DNA from: Numida meleagris
Lineage: Eukaryota; Chordata; Aves; Galliformes; Numididae
Reading direction: 5' to 3'
NCBI RefSeq assembly: GCF_002078875.1
Contig: NC_034411.1
Coordinates: 32,630,260-32,694,259 of the forward strand
Length of the DNA: 64,000 bases
Part shown: positions 25,871 to 38,396 of the stretch, piece after piece
Layout of the letters: every line of letters begins with the position of its first letter
Numbering within the stretch: the first letter of the stretch is position 1
Translations under genes and position numbers: made by a program
The notes under the pieces: model-generated
Seen by the model: only the letters and a program-made list of their open reading frames with translations
What the model was told of the DNA's origin: nothing
Databases searched by the model: none

Positions 25871-26123
25871 TCCACCTGTTTTGTAATGCCTTTTCCATCA
25901 TGTTGATCTTTCTAATTGCTACATCTGCACACTCCTGGGATGTGCCCCTGCCCAAAGCTCTGCAGCTCAGCCCTGCATCTAACAGGGCTTACCCATCAGG
26001 TGCTGCTGAGCTCTTTCTCAGTAAGAGAAAACAGCATTAAATGTGTTGTTTGAGCTTCGTGCTTGTTTTTAAAAGCAATATCTGCCACCAAGTGGAAAAT
26101 GTTATCATTTCACCAATATTTAT

Positions 26124-26145
26124 AGATTATTACTAGTAATAATCT
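26124..26145. repeat. Perfect 22-bp palindrome
   Basis: The sequence from 26124 to 26145, centred on ACTAGT, equals its own reverse complement with no loop. The half-site is 'agattattact'. It could be a cruciform-prone sequence or a dimer-binding site, or the result of local template switching. Confidence 0.95.
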
Positions 26146-29100
26146 CAGCATTTATCTTGTTATTCTGAAAGAATTCAAAGCAGATAGGTGGAGATGTGTT
26201 ACTGAAACACAGTGTTAACTGTCTTGCTGGTTCCTTTCCTGCACAGATTAGAGACCTTGCCAAGGCACAGACTACTGTGCCTCACATGGAAAAATTACAG
26301 AGGGCTTGTGGTGTGGAGACAACCCTTAGTTCTTAGGATCTGTAGCTGGGTCTCTTGGTACAGAAGACAGCTCTGCTGAGATACTGGAACTACAGAAATT
26401 CACACTCATCTGAATCTTTTGGAGCCTTGATTTCTATTTCTTGTGCTGAGCCTGAACTGCTGCCTTGACTTAAACTATTTTCTTCTAATCCTGTCTACAA
26501 TTACCATTAGTGAATTTAGCTGCAGAAATCCCAGGAAGAATGCCCTAATATATCAGTGGTTGATGAGCTAATCAAAAATATTTCCATCCCTGATACCTTC
26601 TAGAAGAGCTTCACATGTGCTACAAGAAACCAGACAGAAGTGAATCCCTTGGCCTTTGAAACTAGTGTCAGCCATTTCTACCTGTTCATTTAACATCAAA
26701 TGAATAAAAGTTCCCAGCTTCGGCTCCAGGATCTTGCACACATCTAAACTAAGAAGATGTGAGATAAAGGAAAGAAACATGGCATAAGAGCCAGGAAAGG
26801 AAAATATAGCAGAAGAGAAAGAAAGCAAACTAAAAGAAAAAAAGAAAACCAGTAGTGTTGGAATCTCCAAATGAGATCAGAACTCTGTGATGTTAGCTAG
26901 AATTCTTGCACGTTGTATAAGATGGTACCAGTACTCCAATTTGATCTGGAAGACAGACTAGAGGTGGAAAATAAGGACATAGGAAGATCTGATACTAGTG
27001 AAGGTATGAAACATAACAGCAACCCTACATAGGGGAAGGCTGATAAAAAAAGGCCAAGGAGCTATGTTCATGCTTAGAAAGAAGCAAAATCGCTTCTGAT
27101 AGATTCTTGGCAATACCAGGCAAAGTATTCACAGGGAAGCCAATAGTCATATACAGAAAGAAGAGCTGAACTCATCCAGCTGGTGAAGGGGCTGCCTGGC
27201 TATGCAACACTCCTCAGAAAGCAGCCTAAGTCCAAGTGATGCTTTCCCTACAGTGACTGGCCCTTGTATGAGCCCAGAGTAGCTCCATGCTTGGTCCACC
27301 CCTTCTGGTCATGTGGGGAGCACACGTACAAACAATTTGCCTGTGCTCCCTAGGCCAACCACACCCCTTCACAGGGGCTCAATCATCATTTCAAGCCCTC
27401 ACCTAACAGTTCCCCTACAATGCTGATTGTGCCACTTGTGCCTATACTCATCATTCAAAGATTAATTACTCTAACATGGCTTGAAAAATTACACATGGGT
27501 GGAAGCAAAGGGAATCTGTGTGCATCTTGATAAAGGGACGTGACTGGCATGGCCAGCTCCTGGTTCCTGTTGCCCTAGCTTGCCTCAGAGCTTAAGAACA
27601 AAGATGGGGCCCCGACTAGTCACCCAGTGCTTCCTCTGATGGGCTGGGTCATAATTTCTGGCAGGTGCTTTCCATGAGTGAGAGGTGATTTTATCAAAGC
27701 TACAGGTCTTAAACAAACACAAGATGTTTAAAGAGGTTTTATTTGCTAGTAGTGCAGCAGGAGCAAGGGAGATGCAGTGAGACATTTTCCTTTGCTAGTG
27801 GCTGGACCAGCCGTTCTGCAAAATGACTTTGTTCTACCTGGGAAACCTGGAAAAATGTGTAGGTATTTAATGACCTTTTAAAGGTGTCTAGCTTAAACAC
27901 ATTTTATTCAGCTATGGGTGCTCTAAGGTAGGTTAGAGTTCCCTTCCTGTAGAAGAATGCCAGAAACGCAGAAAAATTACCTGGATAGTATAGCGTGCTT
28001 ACAGGACTTGACTTCTTTATAAAATAACATCACTTTTCTGTTTGCCTGTGGGCTTTGATGGGTGTAGTATGTCCATTCTGGAAGAAAGGCGTAACTTTTA
28101 AAGTAAGTGCTATTATTTGGTTTTGTTTTCTCATTTGGTCCCCTCTAGCCTGGAAGATGGTAAAATGTATTGTAGTTGGAGGCTGTGTAGTGGTGCTGAC
28201 TCAGTTCATGTAGATGTTATTTGCTTGCTCTGAGGGGCAGATTGAGATTTTCCAAATTATTTGTGTACAAAGTGACCTTTGACTGATACTATATCCTCAT
28301 CCCAGAGCAGCGGCAGTGGCCCTCAGCAAGAACATTTGGGCTTTTGCTGGACTGAGTGCCTACTAAATGGCATAGGAGGCAGAAAGTAGACAAAATGGTA
28401 ATAATGGAATTACTTTACCTCTGGTACAGAACAAGAACACCAGTCATGACCAGTGATGTTCAGTTCCTTATCAACTGGAACTGGCATTTAGGAAAAATAA
28501 TATGCACTGTAGATAGATTTTCCCAGTGCGAAGCTCTCACCTGCCTGCTCCTTGCAGGAGGAACACAGGTTGGCGCCTGCCTTAGCTGATGGGAAGCATT
28601 TGGCAGCCTGCACAGAGTATGCAGCCTGGCATGAAGCTGTCCTCAGGAATGGGGTTTCCTCACCTTGTCCCTTGGCTTCCTTGGCACATCACAGGCTCCC
28701 AGTCCCTCAGGGCTGCCTGCACACACAGCTTCCCTCCTGTAGTCAGAGTGCTTGCAGTGAGACAGATTCACTCTGGTTCATCCTTTTCTGGGAAGACCAG
28801 CCAAACTTAAATGAGAGTTACTTAGGAAATTTCAATATCACACATGTAAGGATAAGTGAGACTGGACCTAAATAAACCAGGGCAAAAAATAAAGTTTGAC
28901 TCAAAATCAGCTAACATGGACTTTTTTGAGTTGTGCTGTTTTTTTTGGTCATAGCATATGTCAGTTGTCAGATGTTGGCACTGGGCTCCACTGTCCTCAG
29001 CAGATCCCTCAGTAGCAGATAACACTCTAGAACAATGCGACTTTGCAACAATGCTTTTAGTGGACAGTCCCAGATTAGGTTAATGTACATATCCTGAGGA

Positions 29101-29990
29101 TGGATTGCTCTATCTGGAACTGGGCATTAATTGGCTACTTAATAGCAGTAATTTCCTTCTAGCACCTGCTAGGAGATGCGATGAGAGTTCTTCCTGGATG
29201 GACTTCTGAAGAATCATAGATTACTTCTGCAGCTCTCATAGAGCCTAGCAGGTGACTGATCTGGGCTCTTGTACCCATATCCTATAGTGAAGTTATATTA
29301 AACTTTACGTAAATAGCAGGCTTTATACACTTGGAAGATCAGAAAGATCATGGTCTCTGTTGTGTCGTTAGCTCTATTTAAAGAGAGTTCTTGGCATGTT
29401 ACTAACATAAATGACAGACCTGGTTAAAAGCTGCTTTGCTAAGATGCAGGAATAAGTTTTTTTTTTAATATCGGATTCACATCACAGCATTCTCTCCTTC
29501 ATTTGGCTCCTTTCTCAGGATCCCCTACTTCCTAACTTCAGGATATGGTTCCTCTGCACCTTCAGGAACTTCAGCTGCTTTTGCCTCTCACAGCCCTCCT
29601 ACTTCCTGTTCTCTCTGTGGTTACTTCATCCTCTTTGTTACCTTTCCAACAGCTGCCTTGTGGCTTCCAGCTATCTATGTCTTTCATTTGTTTGTCTAAA
29701 GCATTGCTCTCCTATCAGTCAAATCCCTTACAAATAGTAAACAGCTGTGGTACTTCCTCTATATAAATATCTAAATAAATCTGGCTGTGAAATTACATTA
29801 CTTTAGTGATAACTCATAACCCATGGCTTTGCTCCCTTGAACCTTAAAATTGTGACATTTGATGCAAAACTTCTAAGGAAGAGGTTGTGACTGATCTGTG
29901 CTTGAAGCTACCTATCACACTACATGTGATAAATACCAAAAAAACCCACATCCATTAAACTATATTATAGGGCTAAGAAGGTAGCACTTT

Positions 29991-30004
29991 AAAAAAAAAA
30001 AAAA
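29991..30004. repeat. Poly-A run
   Basis: Fourteen consecutive A residues with no retroposon recognised beside it. Confidence 0.9.
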
Positions 30005-31705
30005 GTTGAAAAGCTACATTGTTCTTATAAATCTAAACATTACTATAGTAGTACATACAGATTTAAAATTGTTTTAAAGGAAATCAGAATGTTCTGTAGC
30101 ACAAGATGGCATGTATAGCCTTAACTTAGCATGATGGTGTGGAACAGCTGTAGGATTGTCGTTAAGACTAGTGATGTCTTTGAGACCAAATATATATATT
30201 TTTAGAAGCATATTAGAGTTTTTGTTCATCTCATCACTTTCATGGTAGTTATAAATAATACTAATGAAACCTTGCAATTTTCTTTTCTAGGTGAGAAACT
30301 TCTTATTTCTTTCATCTCAGTAAGAAACAGTTTTGTCAAAAGATTTTTCCAAAGTCATATAAATCAGTGATGAGCACTAAATCTGTGCCTCCTTAATCCT
30401 ATGTGCATCTAGCGGACTATATGGACCTATTAGAGTGCATTTCAATATGTGGCACTGCAGCACTTTTGTTCCTTTGTTTGCTGGGGTATGGCACATGTTG
30501 CTGAAGAGTGAATATCAAGGAAACAGATGAGCTAAAGAAATTGGAAGGGAGGGAGGAAAATGTAGAACCCATTCCAACTTAAATATCTAAACTCAGTTTT
30601 GTTTGATAGATCTGAATAAGTTGAAATAGTCTCAGTAAAAGCCTACTTGCATTTGTGACATGTCCAAGATGCATTTTTTTATTCTAATTGCCTCAGCTTC
30701 TCTACTGTCCTTCTTTTCTTCATGGTGCTGAATGAAAATGAAGGTTTCTTGCTGTCACTGAATAGTTAGATAATAGGCATATTAAAAATGGAGTTTGGTC
30801 AAGCCTAAAAACAACATTAAAAAAAAAAAGAAACCTTGAGTGACTACTGATATGGAGGTTAAAAGTTATGTTAATCAGTTTCAGAATATATTATTTCAAC
30901 ATAAAAATGACTTTGAAGGAAACTGACTCCAATGATTTGATTTCAACTTGTCATTCATCCACACATTTATTTAAAGTATTGCAAACAAGTAATTCATTAC
31001 TTGTATGAGAATAATATGGTCCTCAAGAAGTCCCCTTAAAATTACCTTTCTATGACAAATTTCTTATGAATTATTCATTGAGTGTCTGAATGGACATTGT
31101 TTACAGCATATTCCCTGCCAATTTTTTTCATTAAATGTTTAAAAACTTCAGGGAACTCTATAGTGTACATAATATTGTACAGTTGGCAGTCTTTAAAAAT
31201 AATGCATTTTTTCTTTCCGCATTATATAAAGAACTGTGGGTAAGTTTATTTAACACAAATCTGCAAATATTTTCAGATATTGTAGTAATTTCAATGTTCT
31301 CAGGAGTAACCCAGAACCACCATTCTGCATAGTATTTGGAACTATAGGAAAGAAGATAGCAAAGTGTTACCACGCCAACTGCATGCAAATAGTGACGTTG
31401 GCCAACTGTCCATGTTACTTTGTCCCATGATCTTGCTTAATTTCTGGTACCTGTATATAGGTATCATTTCAAAGAGACTTCCATTCTCTCTTCCTTTGAT
31501 CAGTGTCTTTAAAACAAGCAACCAACCAACAAAAAAAGTTTTTGAGCACTTGTTTTATTGTCTTCATTGCTTTAACCTTTGCATTGAGGAACTGATCTCC
31601 AAGTGATATAGAAATATCCAGAAACCACTAGACATGGTGCTAATATCATCCTTCTGTGACCCTAATGGTCTCTTCCAGAGTTGAATGTTTGAATAAGGTC
31701 CTTCC

Positions 31706-31748
31706 TTCTGAAGGTTTCTTGCCAACAGGAAATGTGAAACCTTCAGAA
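31706..31748. repeat. Perfect 13-bp inverted repeat, 17-nt loop
   Basis: The arms 'ttctgaaggtttc' (31706-31718) and 'gaaaccttcagaa' (31736-31748) are exact reverse complements. Pairing does not continue outside, so the stem is too short for a typical microRNA hairpin. Confidence 0.93.
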
Positions 31749-32734
31749 AAATCCATTCAGGCTTGTGTTTTCTAGGGAGAATTTTATGGTTGTTTCTGTT
31801 CTTGAAACCCAACAGAACAGATTCTAACATGGCTGGGAAAACCACATCTAAGCAGCTGGGTGATTTATTTATCATTTTTACAAGTTGGTAGCTGGATGAA
31901 CTGGAGGCTATCTCAGGTTGGCTGAAGGTTTAAAAAAAAAAAGTGGCTTACAGTTAATAGTACTGAGACAAATAATTTTCTCTATATTTCTACAAATTAT
32001 TTTTTACTTTCATCTTCAAGAAAGGAAGCCAGGAAATGAGATTCCACTATGGTTTAAAATGTGGCAGTGCATGATGGTCAAATGCAACTATATATATATA
32101 GCTGAAAGCTGCAATTAATTTGTCATCATTTGCTTTGTAAAAGGCACTAATATGCTTGTTAACAACATGATAGGATGTAATAAGACAATAGAGAATGCTT
32201 GCTTTCACTTTACTTTTAACTGATTTTAATCTTGTTGCCTACTTCCTACCATTGGTTGATGCTGCGTTTTGTTAATTCTTTCAAATACCAAATCTGTGCA
32301 TGCCAAAATATGTATATCCATGTCACAGATTCTGATAACATCTTTATATTTTTACCAATATGAATTCAGACTCAGTAGAGAAATAATTCAATTGATATAT
32401 CATTATTCTCTATAAAGAGGATTTGGATACATTCTTATTGTACTAAGCTAGTATTACTTAAAGAATATATTCTAAAGAAAAATAATTCAAGGAAATGAAA
32501 TGGAAGAAATATTTCATGTGTCACATGAACAGGGCTTCTCTACACAACCCAATTCAATGTTTACCTTTTTTTGCAACAACATGGGATTTGTGACTAATGC
32601 TCAGCTTTTCATCATTTATCGTATTGACAGATCCTTTCCCGCAAACTTGCTACCAAGTCAGTAGTTTTGTCTATTTAGGCAGCTGATTATTTGTATCTAA
32701 GTTTTAAAATTTTTGTAGTTGTCCTACAGTATAT

Positions 32735-33180
32735 TTCTACAGTTTGTCAAGGTCATTTTGAATTCTAACGCTGTTTTCTAATTTGCTTTATAACATAAAA
32801 AATATAAAAAGCATATGTCCTGCACTGTCGTCTTTGACCATGAACTCTGCTCTTTTACTGGCTTTTCTTCCCAAGTTTTGGTAGTTTCACCTCGATCAAG
32901 TTTCTCTAGCTTCCTTGTTATGGCCTGTGAAACAACAATAAGAGCCTTTTGAAAATGAAAATGTTTGTCTTTTTCCATCCACAAAAACTGTTTCCTGTGA
33001 AAGAGGAAAATTAGATGAGTTTGATTTTACTTGTTCTTGACAAATCCACCTGACCTCTTACTTGATTCTTTGCAGTCTTGATTTTTACAAATAGGTTGGC
33101 CTTCCGGCATCTACAGGGAACTTCATGTTTGACCTCCAATTTTCCAGACCCATCGTCCATGAAAGTTTTCTTATGGCAAT
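32735..33180 (-). mobile_element. Ancient CR1/L3-like LINE, reverse-transcriptase part
   Basis: The plus strand carries the antisense of an old vertebrate LINE reverse transcriptase. Matches to family text remembered in this orientation are 'tttgtcaaggtcattttgaa' (about 32745-32770), 'gtagtttcacctcgatcaag' with 'tttctctagcttcct' (about 32880-32915), 'agaggaaaattagatgag' and 'cttgttcttgacaaatcc' (about 33003-33047), and a degenerate block near 33105-33160. On the minus strand these are palm and fingers segments upstream of the catalytic FADD box; the box itself seems deleted near 32790-32830. The element is broken at 33181 by a plus-strand CR1 and resumes on the far side (about 33790-34700). 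It is heavily decayed, much older than the intact-tailed CR1 copies. Confidence 0.75.
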
Positions 33181-33489
33181 CACCTCATTGTGGCCTTCCA
33201 GTACTTGAAGGGAGCATATAAGCTGGAGGGATAGTGAATTTTTTACACGGGCTGATAGTGGTAGGTTGAGGGGGATTGGCTATAAACCAAAGGAGGGGAG
33301 ATTTAGGCCAGATGTTAGGAAGAAATTCTCAGAGGGCAGTGAGGCACTGGCACAGGCTGCCCAGAGACACTGTGGATACTCCATTTCTGGGTGAATGGCC
33401 CTAGACAGCCTGATCTGTTGCGTGGCAGGGAGGTGGAACAGGCTGGCCATTAAGGTACTTTCCTACCTAAGCCATTCTATGATTCTATT
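33181..33489 (+). mobile_element. CR1: CR1 LINE nested in an older LINE
   Basis: A 5'-truncated plus-strand CR1. It starts in the end of ORF2 ('tggccttccagtacttgaag'). It continues through 'gagatttaggccagatgtta', 'gaggcactggcacaggctgc' and 'agacagcctgatctgttgcg', and ends at 'gccattctatgattctatta'. Short internal losses occur near 33385-33400. It interrupts an antisense ancient LINE, so it inserted after that element had been fixed. No clear target-site duplication is visible, which is usual for CR1. Confidence 0.95.
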
Positions 33490-33789
33490 ATATGTTTCAC
33501 AAAATGTAAATATCGCAGGTGAATTCCACTAGGCCTAGCAGTTGCGAAAATAATGAAAGTTCTCTCTAGTTTGTACTTTCCTTAAGCAGCTAATAGCCTT
33601 ATTCCTGAAGTCTGATCACTTTTCATTCCATGTGGCTTCATATTGAATACTGAAGCACAGGAAGATGTGAAGCACTCCAGCCTTGTAGCCTCCTCTGCCT
33701 TTTATTTTTTCTTGTTAATGTACTGTAGGAATGTTCTTGTTTCCCCTTTGTACTTATTTGAAATCATATCTCATTTCATACCATGATCT

Positions 33790-34700
33790 TTCTGATTTTA
33801 GTAATGCTGAGTAGTTAAACTTCAACTTTTGGTACACCTGTTTAATCTCTAGAGATTGGAATATTCTGCAGGTTTTCTTTTATTATCTCATTAGTGGTGG
33901 GCACTTCTGAAATAATTTTACCTGTGTCCCATGGGATCGTATTTATCAGTTCTTTGAATTCCTTTTTTGCAGTCCATTGTCTTTACTTTGCTTTTTCACA
34001 CTTTACCTTCTGGAGTATCTTAAACTTGTATTTCCTCATCTCTCTCCTATTTTTACTTTCCACACTGATGTTTTCAAATAGTTCTTCCCTATGGGCTAGG
34101 CTAAAATCAGACCTACTTCCTTTCTGGTTGTTTTCACAATTTTCTGCATCAAAAGATAGTCAAACTTTGTCTTTTGGAAGTTTATGGAGAGGCTTCTGCT
34201 CTGTTCCCTTCCCAAGAGATGCATTCAAGTTCCCTATTATTGTGAAGCCCTGTACCTCAGGGGCCTTTTGCTAATTTCTTCCTGAAGTGTCTTGCAATTG
34301 ATCCTCCTGTTTGATGGCTGACATTTACCAGAATAACACCTTTGCTCTTTTTTCCTCATTATTATCTAGATGCTTTTATATAAGTCTGTATCTTTGTACA
34401 TTCTGCCACTCACCAACACCTCTTCCCTTTTCCCCTGGTTGAATAAGCTCTTAAATATTCCAACCATGTGAATATTCCCACCAGATCTCTCATGAGAGAG
34501 TTGAGTCATAATTTTCATCTTGTTTAAGGACTTCCAGCTCTTCCAGATAGCTCCTCATGCTTTTTACATTAGTACACAGGCAACTAAAATGTTCAGAAAT
34601 ATGGTCTGTTCTCTTCCTTTTTGTTCTTCCAATGATGATGTTCTCCTCTGTTCTGTTACTCTTGTCCCTCATCCAAGTTAGCATTGCTTACACTTACTTT
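33790..34700 (-). mobile_element. Ancient CR1/L3-like LINE, endonuclease and linker part
   Basis: On the minus strand a frame at 34490-34684 reads LCTNVKSMRSYLEELEVL then ENYD, the start of the AP-type endonuclease domain in CR1-clade LINEs (TNA.SM.NK.EELE.L ... YD). Further on, SDFSLAHREELFENISVES (about 34057-34112) matches the domain's end (D..L..REELV..VSV.S.LG.SDH), and KEFKELINTIPWDT (about 33925-33968) matches the linker before reverse transcriptase. A weak equivalent of GDFNHPD lies near 34215-34240. Stops and frameshifts break the frame throughout. This explains the long pyrimidine bias of the plus strand here. The edges are approximate; the part between 33490 and 33790 is probably the same element but is unreadable. 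Confidence 0.7.
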
Positions 34701-36549
34701 TCTCACTTGTTCCCAGCTATCAAGCTTGTGTCTCAAGATGCCGTTTTTCTTTCTGTGAGGCAGATCCCTTTTCCTCTCAGAAATTCTTCTGAGACCCTTC
34801 TGACAATTCAGCTGTGCATGAAATTATTCTTAGGATGTGTCTGTCTATGTAGCTATTAAAAACAAAAGAAAATTATACTAATCTTTCTGTATAAAATGAA
34901 GGCTTTGTCATTGATGCTGAAAGTATGTTTTTGTATTTCATCATTTTCCACTGCTGCTTACAGTTCATCTTGTATTATTATTATTTCAGGTATTTGCTGG
35001 GAATATTTCAATATCTTGGAATGAAGACCTCTCTAATATCATATCTGTAAGAGAGATATAGCTATTAATAACTGTTTTTTTGAGTTCATATCATCACAAC
35101 AGATCACTCATTCACCTGCTCACTGAGCTGTTTTCTCTAGGCTTATTTTTCTATAATGTATAATCATTTTATTCCTTTTATCACTTTTCTTCGCAGTGCT
35201 TCAAACTCCCACCTTGTTCTTAGTGTTTTTTTTCTTGACAACTTTGCTATCTGCTAGGTTGGATTCATTTCATACCAATGTAAGGCAGTTTAATGCTTTC
35301 TCTTTGGGGATTTGGGTTCATGTAGTCCTGGACGAGAGTGTCCTACATTTTGCAGTATGACGTCCATTTCTTTCTTGTATTTCTTTTCCTTTTTTCTGTT
35401 CTCTTTCTTGATCCTGTTCTCTCATTTTAGCATAAGTGATTCTTATCATACTTCGAAGCTATAAATATTCTCAGTTCTCTAGGTGTATTGCATGAAGTGC
35501 ATGAAGTTGGATTGAAACACTTGCTTCTTTGAGACCACTCTGTGTTATTATGACAACAGCATGGAATTATATGGCTCAAATCTGATTTTAATGATTGAAA
35601 TCTAAAAAAAAAAAGTTGTTTTTCTTTTTAAAAAAACTTTTTCTAAAGCTAAGAATAGTCAGAATGTACTATCTGGGAAAGGTATTTAAAAAGCCATCCA
35701 ATAGTTTGCTCTAGGTGTACTATACAGGCCTTTATTAAATGCAACATTACTAAATGGGAAAAAGGTCCTGTTATCTCAGTGTATCTAGTCAATTACTATG
35801 CTGCAGAAATGTATATATTTTCATTTAACCTATGAGACTGTGTGAATAATCATTTAAATCAGGCACTAACATCTGTATGTGCTTTACTTGGCTTATTTTT
35901 AATCAACAAAATGTTAGCTTATGATGTTGCTTTAAGTCCATCGCTCAAGTGCCAAGAAATTGCAGGACATCTCAAGTCTTGGGTCTGGGCTGGTTAGTGA
36001 ATTAATGTAAGTGCATCTAAAATGTATGCCTCATGCCTGAAGAGATACAAAGTATGCTTATTTTGGCTGATGGTAGTACATCCTGGAATGTGTTATTCCA
36101 CTTAGAACAGCTTGTTGAGAAAAGACAAAAAAAAAAAGAGAAAAAGACATGAAGTTCCTAAATGTCAGTTTGTCTAGTTCAGGAGTTATTAATCCATGAA
36201 GAGTTTCAGAGCAGGATAGTGCTTGAAGCATGAGAAAATGTACTAAATATAAAAACAAAAGCCAGGAAAGAAGAAAACAGGAGGAGAGATTTACTGCAGT
36301 GTTACTATTGCATTAGTCTGAGTTTACCTTAATTTCAGTGAACTCAGTGGAGCCGCTTTTCTTTTAATCTGGCATCAGCAGCTCAGTTTAGGCATTCAGC
36401 AGTGGCTCTGTCAGGCAAGGTCTGCTGCAGGTGCAGAAAGTCAGAAACCAGTTTGCATTACTGAGTTTGGGTTGCTGACTGTAGCATGATGTACAACCAT
36501 TTCCTGTGCATGGAGAAGTTGTGAATATGAAAGCCTCCCATATCCATCA

Positions 36550-36613
36550 TTTTCCTTTCTTATGAATTTTTCTTTCTTTTTCTCTCCTTTCCTATTTCCT
36601 ATTTCTCTCTATT
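36550..36613. repeat. Polypyrimidine tract
   Basis: About 64 bases almost entirely C and T, broken by 'atgaa' and single A residues. No exon-like sequence follows that I would trust. Confidence 0.8.
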
Positions 36614-38042
36614 CCAATACAGAGAATCAGCAGGGCTGTGCAGCTTTTTCAGTCTTTCCAATGGGAGAAGCAACGCTCTGGGGAATGAAAGGCTGGTGTA
36701 ATCCCCATCAGCACTGAGCATCACAGAAGCAGTGAAATTTTTAAAATTCTGCTGGCACTCCTTGCATTAGCAAGGCTTTGGAGCAATCCCCATCTCTCAG
36801 CTGATTGTGAGCAAGGTGACTGGCCTTCAAAGCAAAGCTGACTTACTTTTTGTGCCGTGTCTCCTCAGATACTTGATCATCTGTGAGGAAGAGAGTGTGA
36901 GTAGCAACATTTGAAAGGCCAGGTTGATATCATGACCTTCAGCAACTCTTGAACCTGTGGATGAATCTGCCAGCTGAGATGCAAAGAACAAATAAAAAGG
37001 CTGCTTTGCAGTGCTTCATTAGGTTTGAAGAGAAAACAATAAGAAATCACTTCCTTGCCAATGTATTTAGTACAAGAATGCGATGCTATATCAATAGGTA
37101 GGTTGTATATGTATGCAGATTTTTAATACAAACTGCAGAGTGTGAAAAAGAGGTGTAGCCACATTTCCTACTTACAGAAGAATAGCATCTTTAAATCTGC
37201 TTTCTTATAATCACAATGCATAACTGAACAGATGCATTTTCATCCTGATGTTGGAGACATCAGCTGTTATCTGTGGTTAGAAGCAGAATGCTGGTTTAGG
37301 TATGGCAATTCTTGCGTTCCCAAGAGATTGCTGTGCTGGGGATACTACTGTTTAACTGCATTCAAAGAAGGATTTGAGCTGCACTGATAAGAAAGAAAAC
37401 TGGCATAAAGCATACAGTAACTCATTCTGCTGAGGATTTGGCATGGCATTCATGGGAAACCAATTATGATTTATGTCAATACAGCACAGATAACTTCCTA
37501 TTGATTGACTGCCAGATCCTTGATAAAATAATGAGTTAGGCCTGATGCCAGTCATTCTTGGGCACCGTCAGACCAGTGTTTCTATTTCACATGCCCTTGA
37601 CAAGGCTTCTGTAGAAAATTTTTAAGTAATTTGAGTGTATAAATTCTCTTCAAATACACACACTCAAGCAAACAGAAGCAGTGATTCCCTGATGTGTAAG
37701 GTTTTTTGGTTCATTTTTTTCTTTATCTTTTTTTAAATGCATGCTCCTATCTAGGCATTTGGCTACAAGTCTGGCAAAAGTGAGTTTTGCATTTGTTACT
37801 TTAAAAACAAAGAAGTCGCACTGCTTGTTAAGGATTCCTCCTAGGAGATTAGTGCATGAAAAATAACTTGTGTGTTCAGGCTTGATGCTATGGTGGGTCT
37901 TGAGGGCTAACAGGTGAGGAGACAATCATCCATGCTTATGTGGGAGAGTCAGTTACAAACTTCTTGATGCAGCCCTGACCAATGTGGACTTCTGTGTGTG
38001 GATTATCCAAGGGAGATAGAATTAAATATTTCTACCCTTGTG

Positions 38043-38396
38043 ATGAGTAGATGGGGGCTGGCTGTGGCTGGACTGCTCTTGTGCTGGAGTGGGGAAGGAG
38101 CTGAAGGCAGAACTGCTGAATTTATTTCCAGAGATGTGAATGTGATGAAGACAGCAACTTCTGAAGGGGACAGAGGCTGCTGTGTTGAGCATCCAGTTCC
38201 TCCTTGGAAAGCAGCTGCAGCTGTTCTGGCTTTCTGCCATCATGCCATTGGCATCTGGTGTAAGCAACACAGATATTTCCTGCTCCTGGCAGTCTTCTAT
38301 CTTAGGGTACTTGCCCGTTACATCCATGAATGCTGCATACATAACTACAGAGAGCTCCACAAGCTTGTAAGTATTCTTTCCCAAAGCAGAAATTAG
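38043..38396 (+). other. Open frame of 117 codons with secretory-like N-terminus (uncertain)
   Basis: Starting at the ATG at 38043, the frame begins MSRWGLAVAGLLLCWSGEG: a basic residue, a hydrophobic core and small residues, as in a signal peptide. A second hydrophobic stretch (YFLLLAVFYLRVLA) lies near residues 77-90. A potential donor (CTT|GTAAGT, 38367-38372) lies in the frame near its end. No homology is recognised. The opposite strand is also open from 38022 to 38525, so the openness may simply reflect stop-poor composition. No promoter or poly-A signal could be tied to it. Confidence 0.15.

Larger units (their letters stand above)
25871..32734. other. Unique non-coding DNA with palindromes
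   Basis: No gene is recognised. It includes a perfect 22-bp palindrome (26124-26145), a purine-rich stretch around 26760-26860, an A run (29991-30004) and a perfect 13-bp inverted repeat (31706-31748). A 100-codon minus-strand frame at 26568-26870 and a 103-codon one at 31564-31875 match no family I recognise. Confidence 0.55.
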
